64,000 nt of DNA from JASSUD01 sp031963045 (GCA_031963045.1 JASSUK010000012.1:1-64000), one strand, 5' to 3'. Shown: positions 43,394 through 53,108, numbered from the stretch's first letter. Program-made: numbers and translations. The notes: generated by a model not told the origin, from the sequence alone.

Positions 43394-43737
43394 AATCTTA
43401 TTCCCTCTCTAGCGATGTTACGAAGTAATGCTGGGTTCGAATAAAGCTCGGGGTGTTCCCATTCATCAATCCATATTGGCAGTGGTGAGATATTGATCCC
43501 TGTTTCTAGCAGTACATCAAAAGCTGCATCAGCCATTGCCAGCGCCGTTGTTAAAACCCTTTGATGCTTACCTTTTAGAAGTACTGCGATATCTGCATCG
43601 CTGTTAGGGCGATGTGTACCACGAGCCCGACTTCCATAGATGATTGCACCTTCCATATCGTAGTGGTTGGCAATCAAAGTGAGGAAGTATCGGGCTGCTT
43701 TCTCTGTGTCGCAGTCAATATGGTCAAATGCTTTCAT
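43390..43737 (-). CDS. MNT-type nucleotidyltransferase, antitoxin-like
   Basis: A 115-residue minimal nucleotidyltransferase with the active-site pattern GSRARGTHRPNSDADIAVLL (Gly-Ser followed by the two Asp). A C-terminal IDEWEHPELYSNPALLRNI region is typical of the HEPN/MNT class. In studied pairs the MNT protein adds AMP to the HEPN toxin and silences it. Its partner downstream carries an internal stop, so it may be an orphan. The ribosome-binding site is AAGGAGCAAT before the ATG. Confidence 0.85.
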   Translation of the reverse strand: MKAFDHIDCDTEKAARYFLTLIANHYDMEGAIIYGSRARGTHRPNSDADIAVLLKGKHQRVLTTALAMADAAFDVLLETGINISPLPIWIDEWEHPELYSNPALLRNIAREGIRL

Positions 43738-43839
43738 GCATTGCTCCTTACCGAAACTCGCTGAACATACTTTAAGTGATAGGGCATCTTAAACAAGGGG
43801 CTGTCTCTTAAAGAATATATAGAGGCAGCAGCTACCGCT

Positions 43840-44706
43840 TCAATCGCGTAATAATTCATTCAAAGCCGTCTTAGCACGCGTTTTTGCATCGACTTTTTTT
43901 ACAATAACCGCTGCATACAAATTGTAATTTCCATTATGCCCAGGAAGGCTGCCTGATACGACAACAGACCCAGCAGGCACGCGGCCATAGTGAATTTCGC
44001 CTGTTTCTCGGTCGTAAATCTTTGTGCTCTGACCGATAAAAACACCCATCGAAATAACCGAATTCTCTTCTACGATTACCCCTTCCACAATCTCCGAGCG
44101 TGCGCCAATAAAGCAGTTGTCTTCGATAATGACGGGGTTGGCTTGTAGCGGCTCTAACACGCCTCCAATGCCCACTCCTCCTGACAGGTGCACATTCTTT
44201 CCAATTTGCGCGCAAGAGCCTACAGTAGCCCACGTGTCTACCATCGTGCCCGTATCAATATAGGCGCCAATATTGACGTAAGAGGGCATTAGCACCACGT
44301 TTTTGCCAATAAAGGCACCGCGCCGAGCAATGGCAGGAGGAACAACGCGAAAACCGCCTTGTGCAAAGTCTGCTTCGCTGTAGTTCGCAAATTTACTGGG
44401 TACCTTGTCGTAAAACTGGGTATAGCCTCTAGCGGGTAAGAGGGCATTGTCATGTAAGCGAAAGGATAATAAAACGGCTTTTTTGATCCAGGCATGCGTG
44501 ATCCATTGCGCTTCAGGGCCATTGCCATTTTTTTCGGCTACGCGCATATGCCCCTTATCGAGACCCTCGATCACTTCAGAGACCGCTTCGCAAATTTCAT
44601 TGAAAGAATGAGCAAGTGTATGGTCTGGTGAGATGCCGTGTGCAGAGAGTGCGTCGCGGTGATCCCATGCGTTTTCAATACAGGTTTGCAAAGAAGAAGT
44701 AGACAT
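43840..44706 (-). CDS. dapD: Tetrahydrodipicolinate N-succinyltransferase
   Basis: Third committed step of the succinylase route to meso-diaminopimelate and lysine. 288 residues in this reading; the hexapeptide repeats of the left-handed beta-helix are obvious (IGKNVVLMPSYVNIGAYIDTGTMVDTW). The C-terminal part shows VSGSLPGHNGNYNLYAAVIVKKVD. dapC lies upstream in the same direction, 90 bases apart, suggesting an operon. Confidence 0.95.
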   Translation of the reverse strand: MSTSSLQTCIENAWDHRDALSAHGISPDHTLAHSFNEICEAVSEVIEGLDKGHMRVAEKNGNGPEAQWITHAWIKKAVLLSFRLHDNALLPARGYTQFYDKVPSKFANYSEADFAQGGFRVVPPAIARRGAFIGKNVVLMPSYVNIGAYIDTGTMVDTWATVGSCAQIGKNVHLSGGVGIGGVLEPLQANPVIIEDNCFIGARSEIVEGVIVEENSVISMGVFIGQSTKIYDRETGEIHYGRVPAGSVVVSGSLPGHNGNYNLYAAVIVKKVDAKTRAKTALNELLRD

Positions 44707-44796
44707 AAAAAGCAGATAGAAAGAGAAGAAAGAAGGCTATAAAAGGCTGATCAGATTTTCTATAGCGGGTTGTTCTGGTGTTTGTCGTCCTTTGAT

Positions 44797-46152
44797 CTAA
44801 AGCATGCTTTGGCAAAACTCTACAATCCGATTCGCACTTTCAACGCAATGCTGTAGAGAAGGAACTAACGCAATGCGCAGATAGCCTTCGCCTGGATTAT
44901 GGCCCAAGACTTCGCGGGATAAGTAAGACCCTGGCAAAAGCGTGACATTATAGTTAGCAAATAAACCTTGGGCGAAGAGGGCGTCTGTTGAATGAGCGGA
45001 GGATATGGGAATCTGATTTTTTTCAAAAGGCACTGTTTTTCGATCCAACTCTTTATAGAGTGCTGTGCTGATGCGCTCTGGAAGGCGGGCCCACAGATAA
45101 AAACTGGCTGAAGGTGCTTGTACATCGAGTACTTGGGCAAGCAGCGGCGTGACAACCTTAAATTTTTCTCGATATAGCGCACGATTCTCGCGTACATGGG
45201 CCTCATCTTTCCAGGCTGCAATGCTAGCCGCTTGTACAACAGGGCTTAGAGCGGTGCCATGGTAGGTACGATATTGTAAAAAAGGTTGGAGAATGGCAGC
45301 GTCGCCGGCTACGAAACCTGAGCGTAATCCAGGGACATTTGAACGTTTTGAAAGACTAGAGAGCATCACTAGACGCTCCCATCCTCGGCCAAGCTGATAC
45401 GCAGCTTCTAAGGCTCCCAGAGGAGGAGAAGCGTCATCACTATAAATTTCGCTATAGCACTCATCGCAAGCAATGATAAAACCATGCCGGTCAGATTGTG
45501 TAAAAAGTATGCGCCAATCTTCTAGCGACAGAACGGCTCCGGTCGGGTTATTTGGAGTGCATACATACACCAATTGTGTTCTGGCCCAGATATCATCTGG
45601 AACTGCAGCATAGTCGCAATGAAAAACTTCGGCGCTTTGCGCCTGAGGTTCAAATGCAAGTAGTCCTTGCCTATTTGAATCTACAGCAGCAGTAGAGGAG
45701 GAGCGTACTTGCGTACTATTCACAAAATAAGGAGTAGCGCCTGCAAGTAAAGCCGCACCTTCATAAATTTGATATCCAGGGTTAGGACATATCACCAGTG
45801 CATTGGGTTTACTATTATCTATCACCGCTTGTGCCAGTGAAAAAAGGGCTTCGCGTGTGCCTGCTACGGGTAAGATCTCTGTATCTGGATTGAGCGCGGG
45901 CAAAGAAGGGTAACGGGTTTGTAGCCAGCCTGCGATGCTTTGCCTTAGTGCTGGGCTTCCTAGGCTTGTTGGGTAGTGTGCTAATCCATCCAATGCTTCT
46001 ATGAGGGCGCTACGGATAAAAGGTGGTGTAGCGTGCTCGGGCTCTCCTACGCTTAAACGAATAGAGGGGAGGGGGCTAGGAGAAATGCCGGCGAGAAGCG
46101 CTCTGAGTTTTTCGAACGGATAGGGTTGGAGTTTGGCGAGAGTAGGATTCAC
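44797..46152 (-). CDS. dapC: N-succinyldiaminopimelate aminotransferase
   Basis: A class I PLP aminotransferase acting just after DapD. I start at the GTG at 46152 (VNPTLAKLQPYPFEKLRALL), which matches the family start; the preceding 46 codons are unlike it. The PLP lysine lies in LSSLSKRSNVPGLRSGF; NNPTGAVL and the C-terminal LRIALV are present. The protein is 451 residues, longer than usual (about 400), with a Ser/Asn-rich insertion near 150-180. It is divergent from zipA. Confidence 0.92.
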   Translation of the reverse strand: MNPTLAKLQPYPFEKLRALLAGISPSPLPSIRLSVGEPEHATPPFIRSALIEALDGLAHYPTSLGSPALRQSIAGWLQTRYPSLPALNPDTEILPVAGTREALFSLAQAVIDNSKPNALVICPNPGYQIYEGAALLAGATPYFVNSTQVRSSSTAAVDSNRQGLLAFEPQAQSAEVFHCDYAAVPDDIWARTQLVYVCTPNNPTGAVLSLEDWRILFTQSDRHGFIIACDECYSEIYSDDASPPLGALEAAYQLGRGWERLVMLSSLSKRSNVPGLRSGFVAGDAAILQPFLQYRTYHGTALSPVVQAASIAAWKDEAHVRENRALYREKFKVVTPLLAQVLDVQAPSASFYLWARLPERISTALYKELDRKTVPFEKNQIPISSAHSTDALFAQGLFANYNVTLLPGSYLSREVLGHNPGEGYLRIALVPSLQHCVESANRIVEFCQSML

Positions 46153-46407
46153 GGCTAATAACTCGATGAAAAGAGTAGGAGAGTTGCGTGCTTTTCGCAC
46201 AGGGGCTATGTAGCAGAGACTATAACTAATATTAGGGAAGGTCTCCTTTTTCTGAATATTAGATGGGCATTTTCCTTTTGTCCCGTGCATATAAGTTGGC
46301 TTGTATGCTTATAGGCCATGATAATAGGGTAATGTTTTGGTATGTATAAAAGTAAATAGTGGTTTGCGTGCAGTTTAAGGGATACCAAAAATGGTTAAGG
46401 AGATGGC

Positions 46408-47940
46408 ATGAGCGAGTTGCAGCTCGGTTTAGTGAGCGTGGGCTTGGCAATTTTATTGTTAGTGGTGGGGTATAACGCTTGGCAGCGTTTTAAGCTTCGT
46501 AGGATGCTACCTCGTTCTTCGCCTGCTAGAAAAGCTGCGGGCTTAGATAAGATTCCTGTGCAGGCAAAGCAAGCACACATGGCTCACGCTGGCGCCATGC
46601 AGTATGACCCGCAACAAACACACGCTTGGCAGGAGGACTCAGAGCCTTTTTTGGAAATGGCTGCGTTTTCAGAAACCGACGCGCACAGTCCAAAGGCAAT
46701 GGGAAACGCCGGATACATGCAGCCCACCACCCCATCCAAAGCAGGCAAAAAACAACGCGGGTGGTGGCCATGGGCAAAGCATGCACCAAAAAATCAACAT
46801 AATGAGCATGAAGAAGGGCGAGCCGGCCAAGCTATTGGCGGCAGATTATCGGATGATTTTGCGGATAAAAACCTGGCGATAGAACCTAGCTTGCAGCCCT
46901 ATGCCTCTTTGCAGGAAAGTTTGCAAAACGAGAGCCAAGAAGCAACTGCTCAGGGAGTCAGTACTGAAGTAAATAGGCAAACTACTCCAGAAGAAAGCAG
47001 CGCTTTAATGTATGCTCAAAATGGAATAGATAGTGCGGATATGCTTGCCGCGCGACTTTTTAAAGGGGCACGTCGCGCACAGATTAACGAGCGCATTGAT
47101 GCCATAGTGCAATTGCAGTTACCTACGAGTGTTTCTGCTGAACGGCTGATGACATTAGCGCAGCGTCAACGCAGAGTGGGCAATAAACCGGTATTGGTTG
47201 AAGCGCTGCATGGAAAAGCGCACGAAACACAAAAAGCTGAGCAGCAGCTCTCTTCGGACAAAGACAGCGCTTGGCATAGCCCTGAGGCTGGAGAGCGTTA
47301 TGAGCAAATCCGTGTGGCGGTGCAATTGGCAAACCGTTCTGGAGCGCTAAACGAGTTGGAATTCTCAGAGTTTGCTTCTGGAGTGCATGCACTGGCAAAA
47401 AACCTCAATGCTAATTTTGAGCTCCCTTCTATGCAGCAAACTGTGATGCGCGCTCGGCAGCTTGATACCTTTGCATTAGCATGTGATGTGCAGCTCTGCG
47501 TTAATCTGTTGTCCGATGGTGCGCCATGGTCTGCTTATTATGTGCAGCAAACTGCTACACAGGATGATTTTGTGCTTTCTCGGGATGGCGCGCGTTTTGT
47601 AAAGTTGGATGCGCAGAATAATCCGATGTTTATGCTGTACTGCGGACAAACCAATTTCTTGCGTGATGACTTAACGTATAGCGGCAGCTCGTTGATTACG
47701 TTGCTATTGGATGTGCCGATAGCCGATGAAGAGCAACAGCCTTTTCGGGCCATGTGTGAGTATGCCCGTGTACTGGGCAAACGCATCGGTGGCCGTATCG
47801 TAGATGATCAACGCCAGCCACTTTCAGATGCTGCTTTGTCTTCTATTGAAAAACGATTGATGGCGCTCTATGGGGTACTTGAAGAAGCAGGTCTCCCAGC
47901 AGGAACTCCTGCGGCACGTCGCCTATTTAGCCACGGCTAA
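46408..47940 (+). CDS. zipA: Cell division protein ZipA
   Basis: An essential division protein that anchors FtsZ to the membrane. One N-terminal membrane helix (residues 5-24), a basic stretch, then a long low-complexity linker (about 60-330, Gln/Ala/Glu-rich), and the C-terminal FtsZ-binding domain (about 360-500), with LDVPIADEEQQPFRAMCEYARVLGKRIGGRIVDDQRQPLS. 510 residues. In Burkholderiales I expect smc before and ligA after zipA; neither is here. The gene is divergent from dapC. Confidence 0.9.
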   Translation: MSELQLGLVSVGLAILLLVVGYNAWQRFKLRRMLPRSSPARKAAGLDKIPVQAKQAHMAHAGAMQYDPQQTHAWQEDSEPFLEMAAFSETDAHSPKAMGNAGYMQPTTPSKAGKKQRGWWPWAKHAPKNQHNEHEEGRAGQAIGGRLSDDFADKNLAIEPSLQPYASLQESLQNESQEATAQGVSTEVNRQTTPEESSALMYAQNGIDSADMLAARLFKGARRAQINERIDAIVQLQLPTSVSAERLMTLAQRQRRVGNKPVLVEALHGKAHETQKAEQQLSSDKDSAWHSPEAGERYEQIRVAVQLANRSGALNELEFSEFASGVHALAKNLNANFELPSMQQTVMRARQLDTFALACDVQLCVNLLSDGAPWSAYYVQQTATQDDFVLSRDGARFVKLDAQNNPMFMLYCGQTNFLRDDLTYSGSSLITLLLDVPIADEEQQPFRAMCEYARVLGKRIGGRIVDDQRQPLSDAALSSIEKRLMALYGVLEEAGLPAGTPAARRLFSHG

Positions 47941-48171
47941 AGGGGCTTTGCGGCATTAGGCTTCCTTCGCAAGCCTGTAGCTGAGATTCCTGTATAATTT
48001 AGGGCTAATAGCTGATATCTAATTTGGATATTTACCCAATCTTTCGTAAGAAAGTACGGCATTAGTTTGCTGCTGCAATTCATATTCTCCTCAATATCCA
48101 CTTCCAAAAGATATCTATCCATATTTCTAGTCATGGTGGCAAAGGATTAATTTCCATCTACCATGGCTGGA

Positions 48172-48365
48172 GTAGGTTGGCGGTGTGCAACGTTCCCCAA
48201 CATGCATATCACTGACTTTTGATCATCGCTTTTGGCCTGTACATGCAGGCTTCAAAAGGCCAGCGGTCATCATGTTGGGGTTCCTTCGTCACCGCCAACC
48301 TACCGTTCATTGTAGGTTGGTGGTGAGGTACGAACCCCAACATGTGCACCACCGACTTTCATTCA
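48172..48365. repeat. R1 element, complete copy plus half copy
   Basis: A complete R1 spans 48172-48303 (GGAGTAGGTTGGCGGTGTGCAACG ... CGTCACCGCCAACCTACC), with diverged arms, followed at 48312-48357 by a second left arm (TGTAGGTTGGTGGTGAGGTACGAACCCC) and the R1 start of centre. It lies between zipA and the adhesin gene; nothing else is seen in 47941-48171 and 48366-48537. Confidence 0.85.
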
Positions 48366-48537
48366 TAGTTGTGCCTACACACGCTAAAAGTCTGTTGTAG
48401 TTGCTCTTCTCCCGTTGAGTCTGCTTGATAGTTTCCCAACTGCTTCTTAATTTTACTAAGGAGTAATTGCTTGGAAAGTTTCTGCAGCAGGCTTGAACAG
48501 AAATGCTTGCAAGTCAATTTTCCCCTGTGGAGGGCCC

Positions 48538-49725
48538 ATGTTTTTGCATTCTTTTTCTTTGGCTTCTTGGTTGCCAAAATCTGATATGCCGTATGTTAAT
48601 GCGGATCATCGTACTTTCTATTCTATGACTAAGGTCATGCTGTCCAAAATAGGACGATTAGCTATATGGTGTGTTTTGGCATGTATGGGCGCGGTGAGCG
48701 GTTCAGCTGAGGCTGTAGAAGCATCTATTTCTTCCAGTTTAGGAAGTGAGCGTATTGAAGAAGAAATGCGCAGAGGTCAACGTTATGGCTCTAGGCTTAC
48801 GCATGAAAATATAGCTGCGTGGCAGAACGGGAATAATGATTGGTTGCACATTCCATCGTCTGGGCCTACCCGTGGCAATGGAGAAGCAAGTAGTACTTCT
48901 AATACTACATACACTTCAGATATCGGAGTGGAGTCTTTCGTCAGTAGCGATTTTCCCCATTCTGAGGGTGTGCGTAATAGGTCTGTAGGCGCTCACAGTG
49001 TGAATGACCTCCCTTCAGATGAGCTGCTTAGCATACCTTTCAATGCGCTTTTAGAGCATCAGTCTCAGCAAAATTCAGAAAGAAGTAATGCAATGGTTTC
49101 GCAGCATGATGGTGGAATGAATCTCATAACACCTATGATCAATCATCAATCTGGTTCAGTAATAGGAGGAGAGCAGGAGACGGCTTCTGATTCTTCAGTT
49201 TCAATGGGTTCACACTCTGTAAGTAATATGACGGATTCCAGCGAGTATGCGTCTATATACGCGAGTTCAGATACCTCTGAGTCAACGCACATTCCTACTC
49301 CGCCGCCTCATCAAGTATTAGTTAAAGGTAGTGTTATACACACACCCTCTGATTCGGAATCTAAGTCTCAGAATTTACAAAAATCGACTTCTAGTTTTAC
49401 CTCATCAATGGGATCCAGAGCGGCTAGTGCTATTCGACTCCAACCCAGCCTGGATCAGCAAGTCTTAGAGCTTGGACGCAGAATAGACCATGTAGAGCGC
49501 GCTGCCCATGCAGGTATTGCTGCTGCAATGGCTATGCCTAATTTAGCGCCTTCTGAGCCAGGTAAAACTACTGTAGCGGTGGGAACGGCTAATTTCCGCG
49601 GCGAGTCTGCTATAGGAGTGGGGTTAACACACCGCTCTGCAGGTGGATCGATGCAGTTTAATGTGGCTGTATCAAGCTCTAGTGGAGCAGTGGGGGTGCG
49701 GGCGCAGGCAGGGTACGAGTTTTAA
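48538..49725 (+). CDS. Short YadA-type trimeric autotransporter adhesin
   Basis: The ATG at 48538 follows GGAGGGCCC. The N-terminus is extended (about 28 residues) before a signal peptide core (KIGRLAIWCVLACMGAVSGSAEA). The passenger of about 240 residues is Ser/Asn/His/Gln-rich with repeats such as SDTSESTHIPTP and no recognisable head repeats. The C-terminal 80 residues match the YadA anchor: QVLELGRRIDHVERAAHAGIAAAMAM, then four beta-strands ending VGVRAQAGYEF with a terminal Phe. It would assemble as a trimer in the outer membrane and mediate adhesion. At 395 residues it is unusually short. Confidence 0.85.
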   Translation: MFLHSFSLASWLPKSDMPYVNADHRTFYSMTKVMLSKIGRLAIWCVLACMGAVSGSAEAVEASISSSLGSERIEEEMRRGQRYGSRLTHENIAAWQNGNNDWLHIPSSGPTRGNGEASSTSNTTYTSDIGVESFVSSDFPHSEGVRNRSVGAHSVNDLPSDELLSIPFNALLEHQSQQNSERSNAMVSQHDGGMNLITPMINHQSGSVIGGEQETASDSSVSMGSHSVSNMTDSSEYASIYASSDTSESTHIPTPPPHQVLVKGSVIHTPSDSESKSQNLQKSTSSFTSSMGSRAASAIRLQPSLDQQVLELGRRIDHVERAAHAGIAAAMAMPNLAPSEPGKTTVAVGTANFRGESAIGVGLTHRSAGGSMQFNVAVSSSSGAVGVRAQAGYEF

Positions 49726-49773
49726 GAAGCCGGTCAAAGTTACCAATTCCCGCATACGCGTGCCAAAAGCAAC

Positions 49774-49822
49774 AAAAAGCTCCTGTGCCTCTTCTATATC
49801 AGAAGAGGCACAGGAGCTTTTT
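49774..49822. terminator. Bidirectional intrinsic terminator
   Basis: AAAAAGCTCCTGTGCCTCTTCT pairs perfectly over 22 bp with its complement around ATATC. Positioned between the convergent adhesin and cytochrome genes, with A-run and T-run on both strands. Confidence 0.93.
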
Positions 49823-49838
49823 CACATTTAACGGTGTA

Positions 49839-51185
49839 TCAATCTAACGGAGCTGAGCGTAATTGATTGACTTGCTTGGGCGATACAGGGGCGCCTTTTG
49901 GATTCCAAGTCATACGAATATAAGTTACGACTGCAGCAATCTCTTCGTCAGAGAGTTGTTGCGCGAAGGGGGGCATACCGTAGGGTTCAGGATTACCTAT
50001 TGTAGAAGGGGGGAAGCCGCCGTTTAAAACCATACGGATTGCATTGACCGCAGAGGGCATCTGTATGGAAGCATTGTTAGCCAAAGGAGGGTAGGCAGGA
50101 GGTTTCCCTTTACCGTCAGCTGCATGGCAGATTATGCATTCTTTAGTATAGATCTGCTTGCCCTTAACTAGTAAATGCTCAGCCAATGCTTCAGAGGGCT
50201 CAAATTGTAAATCGTGCGGAGCCTTCTTTTTCTGCGGTAAGGTTTTAAGGTAGACCGACATCGCATGAATATCGTCATCGCTTAAATATTGCAAGCTGTT
50301 ATGAACTACCTCAGACATAGGTCCAAATACAGCGCCTTCTGCTGAGACCCCTGTTTTCAGTAATGCGTCTAAATGCTCAATATTCCAGTTGCCTAAACCT
50401 GAAGCATCAGAGGTGAGAGAAGGCGCATACCAATTTTGTAGCGGAATAAGGCCGCCAGCAAATGCTGCACTTTGATTGGGGCCGCCCAAGGGATTGATGG
50501 AGGTGTGGCACATTGCGCAGTGCCCTAGGCCTTCCACTAAATACGCTCCCCGATTCCATGCTGCAGATTGCTTGGTGTCCGGTTTATGGTTGCCAGGAGA
50601 GAAAAATAAGAGTCGCCATCCCAGCAACATAAAACGTTGGTTAAATGGGAAACGCATCTCATTTTCACGATTAGCTTGATGCACGGCGGGTATAGACCGT
50701 ATATAGGTATACATTGCATCAGAGTCTTCACGTGTCACGCGCGTGTAGCTTGTGAACGGGAAAGCAGGATAGAGCAAGCTACCATCTTTAGAGCGGCCTG
50801 CATGCATGGCTCGATAAAAGTCATCCGAAGACCAAGACCCAATCCCTGTTTCTTTATCCGGAGTGATATTGGGCGTATAGAGCGTGCCAAACGGAGTAGG
50901 TATGGGTAGGCCTCCACTAAAAGAGGGATTGCCTCGAATAGTATGGCAGGCAATGCAGTCACCCGCTTGTGCTAGATATTTTCCCCGCACCACTAATTCA
51001 GCACGCTGAGATGCCGATAAAGTACTAGGATCAAAAGGTGGTTTTTTAACCGACACAAAAGGGCTTAAAGGGTCGCCTGCCCAGAGTGCACGATAGAAGA
51101 GTGCGGATGCTATGCTACCCAGTAACACTAAGGCTAATAGGGGAAGCAGTATGCATTGGGGTTTACGAAATAACCATTTTTTCAT
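49839..51185 (-). CDS. Triheme membrane-anchored cytochrome c
   Basis: A 448-residue protein with an N-terminal membrane anchor (about 12-30) and three c-type heme sites: CIACH (77-81), CAMCH (223-227) and CIICH (350-354). Length and spacing resemble the cytochrome subunits of membrane-bound alcohol or gluconate dehydrogenases, but no dehydrogenase gene is present nearby. It follows a diheme cytochrome gene by 19 bases; together with CtaG they form an operon found in many Burkholderiales. It probably passes electrons to an oxidase. Confidence 0.9.
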   Translation of the reverse strand: MKKWLFRKPQCILLPLLALVLLGSIASALFYRALWAGDPLSPFVSVKKPPFDPSTLSASQRAELVVRGKYLAQAGDCIACHTIRGNPSFSGGLPIPTPFGTLYTPNITPDKETGIGSWSSDDFYRAMHAGRSKDGSLLYPAFPFTSYTRVTREDSDAMYTYIRSIPAVHQANRENEMRFPFNQRFMLLGWRLLFFSPGNHKPDTKQSAAWNRGAYLVEGLGHCAMCHTSINPLGGPNQSAAFAGGLIPLQNWYAPSLTSDASGLGNWNIEHLDALLKTGVSAEGAVFGPMSEVVHNSLQYLSDDDIHAMSVYLKTLPQKKKAPHDLQFEPSEALAEHLLVKGKQIYTKECIICHAADGKGKPPAYPPLANNASIQMPSAVNAIRMVLNGGFPPSTIGNPEPYGMPPFAQQLSDEEIAAVVTYIRMTWNPKGAPVSPKQVNQLRSAPLD

Positions 51186-51204
51186 TGCGAGCTAGCCCTG
51201 GCTT

Positions 51205-52029
51205 CTAGTGGGTGGAATGTTCTGTAGATTTGCGAGGAGTACCGCATTGTAGAGGCAGCGGTCTAGCCGGTGCAGGCGTTAAGCTTGCTGGCACAGGCTG
51301 CTGAGCAATCCATCTTGCTACTGCTCGGATGTCCTGCTCATTTAATGCGGTGGTGATGGAGTGCATGCAATCGGGAGGATTGCCATGGCGCTGTCCTGCA
51401 CGCCAGGCGCCTAACTGAGCACGGATATAGTCACTGCCAAGCCCTACCAAACCTGGAATGGCAGGTTGAGCTATACCGGCTTGCATGCCGGTTAGTGCTG
51501 CGCCATGACATGCAATACAGGCTGGAATATTTTTTTTCGTATCACCCAAAAACACGAGTTGCTCGGCGTATTTGGCATCCAATTTATCCGTTGTGGATGC
51601 AGTGTTGCCTTGGATTGAAGCATGAGCGACAGAGGGTGTAGCCGCAGCGTCTGAAGGCGCTTTAATGGATGCTTCTGCATGTACCAACCCTTTTGGTGGG
51701 CGCTGTGCAGAAAAATAATCCGCCATTTTTCGCAAGTAATCATCTGACAGATACGTCACCAAATAATTCATTGGACGATAGGTGCGGTGACCTTCACGGA
51801 ATTGCACCAGCTGCTCAAATAAATAATCGGCAGGCTGGCCCGCTAAACGCGGGAAATACGCATTAGCCGTACCTTCACCTTGTGCTCCATGGCAAGCAGC
51901 GCAGGCGCGAGTACGCTCAGCCATAGTATCGGGTACGCCAACCAATGGCGTGCTGTGTGCTACGGACGCTAATACAGCGCTGCTTACCCATGCGGTAAGC
52001 CAATAAAAAAATGAGCGCCTTAAAAGCAC
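51205..52029 (-). CDS. Diheme cytochrome c, c4-like
   Basis: A 274-residue protein with signal peptide (about 1-25) and two heme sites, CAACH (43-47) and CIACH (171-175), in two similar domains, as in cytochrome c4. Each domain also has the expected PRLAGQPADYL or GLGSDYIRAQL segment. A Ser/Ala/Thr-rich linker separates the domains, and a Pro/Ala-rich tail follows the second. Periplasmic electron carrier, in an operon with the triheme cytochrome. Confidence 0.9.
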   Translation of the reverse strand: MLLRRSFFYWLTAWVSSAVLASVAHSTPLVGVPDTMAERTRACAACHGAQGEGTANAYFPRLAGQPADYLFEQLVQFREGHRTYRPMNYLVTYLSDDYLRKMADYFSAQRPPKGLVHAEASIKAPSDAAATPSVAHASIQGNTASTTDKLDAKYAEQLVFLGDTKKNIPACIACHGAALTGMQAGIAQPAIPGLVGLGSDYIRAQLGAWRAGQRHGNPPDCMHSITTALNEQDIRAVARWIAQQPVPASLTPAPARPLPLQCGTPRKSTEHSTH

Positions 52030-52090
52030 GCTATTCCCCTTTTTCGTACAGTGAATAAATTAACCAGGCCAAGAGCTATTAAAAATATAC

Positions 52091-52918
52091 CTAACTAGGT
52101 GATTTTACAGTAGGTGATGCGCAGAGTCGTGCCCAGTGTTTTAGAGCAATAAGTGAGCCGATTGCTTCTAAAATGCCTGCAGGAACCCATAAAATTAAGC
52201 CACCCAGACTCTGGTCTATGAGAGGCGGTAGGCCAAATGCTCGCCCGCATAAATCAAAAATGGGATAGAGATCGGTTTCGCTAAATGTAATGATTGCACC
52301 CGCCAAAATCTGAGGAGACATTGTCAAGACAGGGGAGAGTACGCGTAAACCTGCTCCAACACGAGCCCGTGGTGCGGGCCGATGATCGAGTATGAGTTTC
52401 CAGTACATCAATCCTGTAATAAAAACAGATGCATTCATAAAATGGTACAGCGGCCCATCGATCATCGATACAAACTGTACATAGGGAATAAGCCATATAC
52501 AGACAGAAACGATAAAAAGAAGGCTGACGAGAGCGGGATTAAACAGCATACGCAGAAATATTTGCATACCCCTAGTGCGTTCTACACGCCGAAGCATCTG
52601 CCGCCCAAAAAGCCTATGACGTGGTAAGCCCGCCCGCAACACGCTACCCGGATAAGATGCCATTAAAAGAAGAGGCGCTAGGTGGTGCAAAACGAGATGC
52701 TGGAGGCGGTGTGCAAAAAACTCATGCTCTGCGTAGTAATCTACTCGGCTTTGTAAGGCGAGAACGCTTAATACCCATCCTGCCCAAAAAGCAAGTAAAC
52801 GAGCTCGGCTTACCCGCTGTATCTTCATTCCTCGCAGATAGAGCAAGCTGCTAATCACAAAAAATAATCCCCACCCCAAGGAAGGTTCCCATGGAATGAG
52901 GAAATGAAGAAGGTGCAT
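52091..52918 (-). CDS. CtaG-family cytochrome c oxidase assembly protein
   Basis: A 275-residue integral membrane protein of the caa3-type CtaG (Caa3_CtaG) family, which is unrelated to Cox11. About seven hydrophobic helices are visible, with the conserved HRLQHLVLHHLAPLLLMAS segment and the C-terminal PLIDQSLGGLILWVPAG. The His-rich region may bind copper. First gene of the cytochrome operon; its start ATG has no strong ribosome-binding site. Confidence 0.85.
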   Translation of the reverse strand: MHLLHFLIPWEPSLGWGLFFVISSLLYLRGMKIQRVSRARLLAFWAGWVLSVLALQSRVDYYAEHEFFAHRLQHLVLHHLAPLLLMASYPGSVLRAGLPRHRLFGRQMLRRVERTRGMQIFLRMLFNPALVSLLFIVSVCIWLIPYVQFVSMIDGPLYHFMNASVFITGLMYWKLILDHRPAPRARVGAGLRVLSPVLTMSPQILAGAIITFSETDLYPIFDLCGRAFGLPPLIDQSLGGLILWVPAGILEAIGSLIALKHWARLCASPTVKSPS

Positions 52919-53079
52919 ACCCTGAGCAACGAAGAGGGTGCTATAGCGTAGGTAAAGTCATGCCGCTTAGCACCACATAGAGCCTAATAACTGAAATATT
53001 GCCACGAGGGCGAATAGTAACGCTAACCCAGGGCGGGATGGATTTTTTTTGCAGCTAGTCGACACAGATTCACTGCTAC

Positions 53080-53104
53080 TTGGGGCAATTGAGGACACGC
53101 CCTA
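53080..53104. repeat. R2 half element
   Basis: TTGGGGCAATTGAGGACACGCCCTA is one R2 arm with no partner. It ends five bases before the stop codon of the gene at 53109. Confidence 0.75.
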
Positions 53105-53108
53105 GGTA

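Noticed and set aside
43425..43450. GGGTTCGAAT resembling a tRNA T-loop
   Set aside because: It lies inside the nucleotidyltransferase coding sequence and no cloverleaf can be drawn around it.
47937..48134. 65-codon minus-strand frame after zipA
   Set aside because: Overlaps the zipA stop, no ribosome-binding site, no recognisable sequence.
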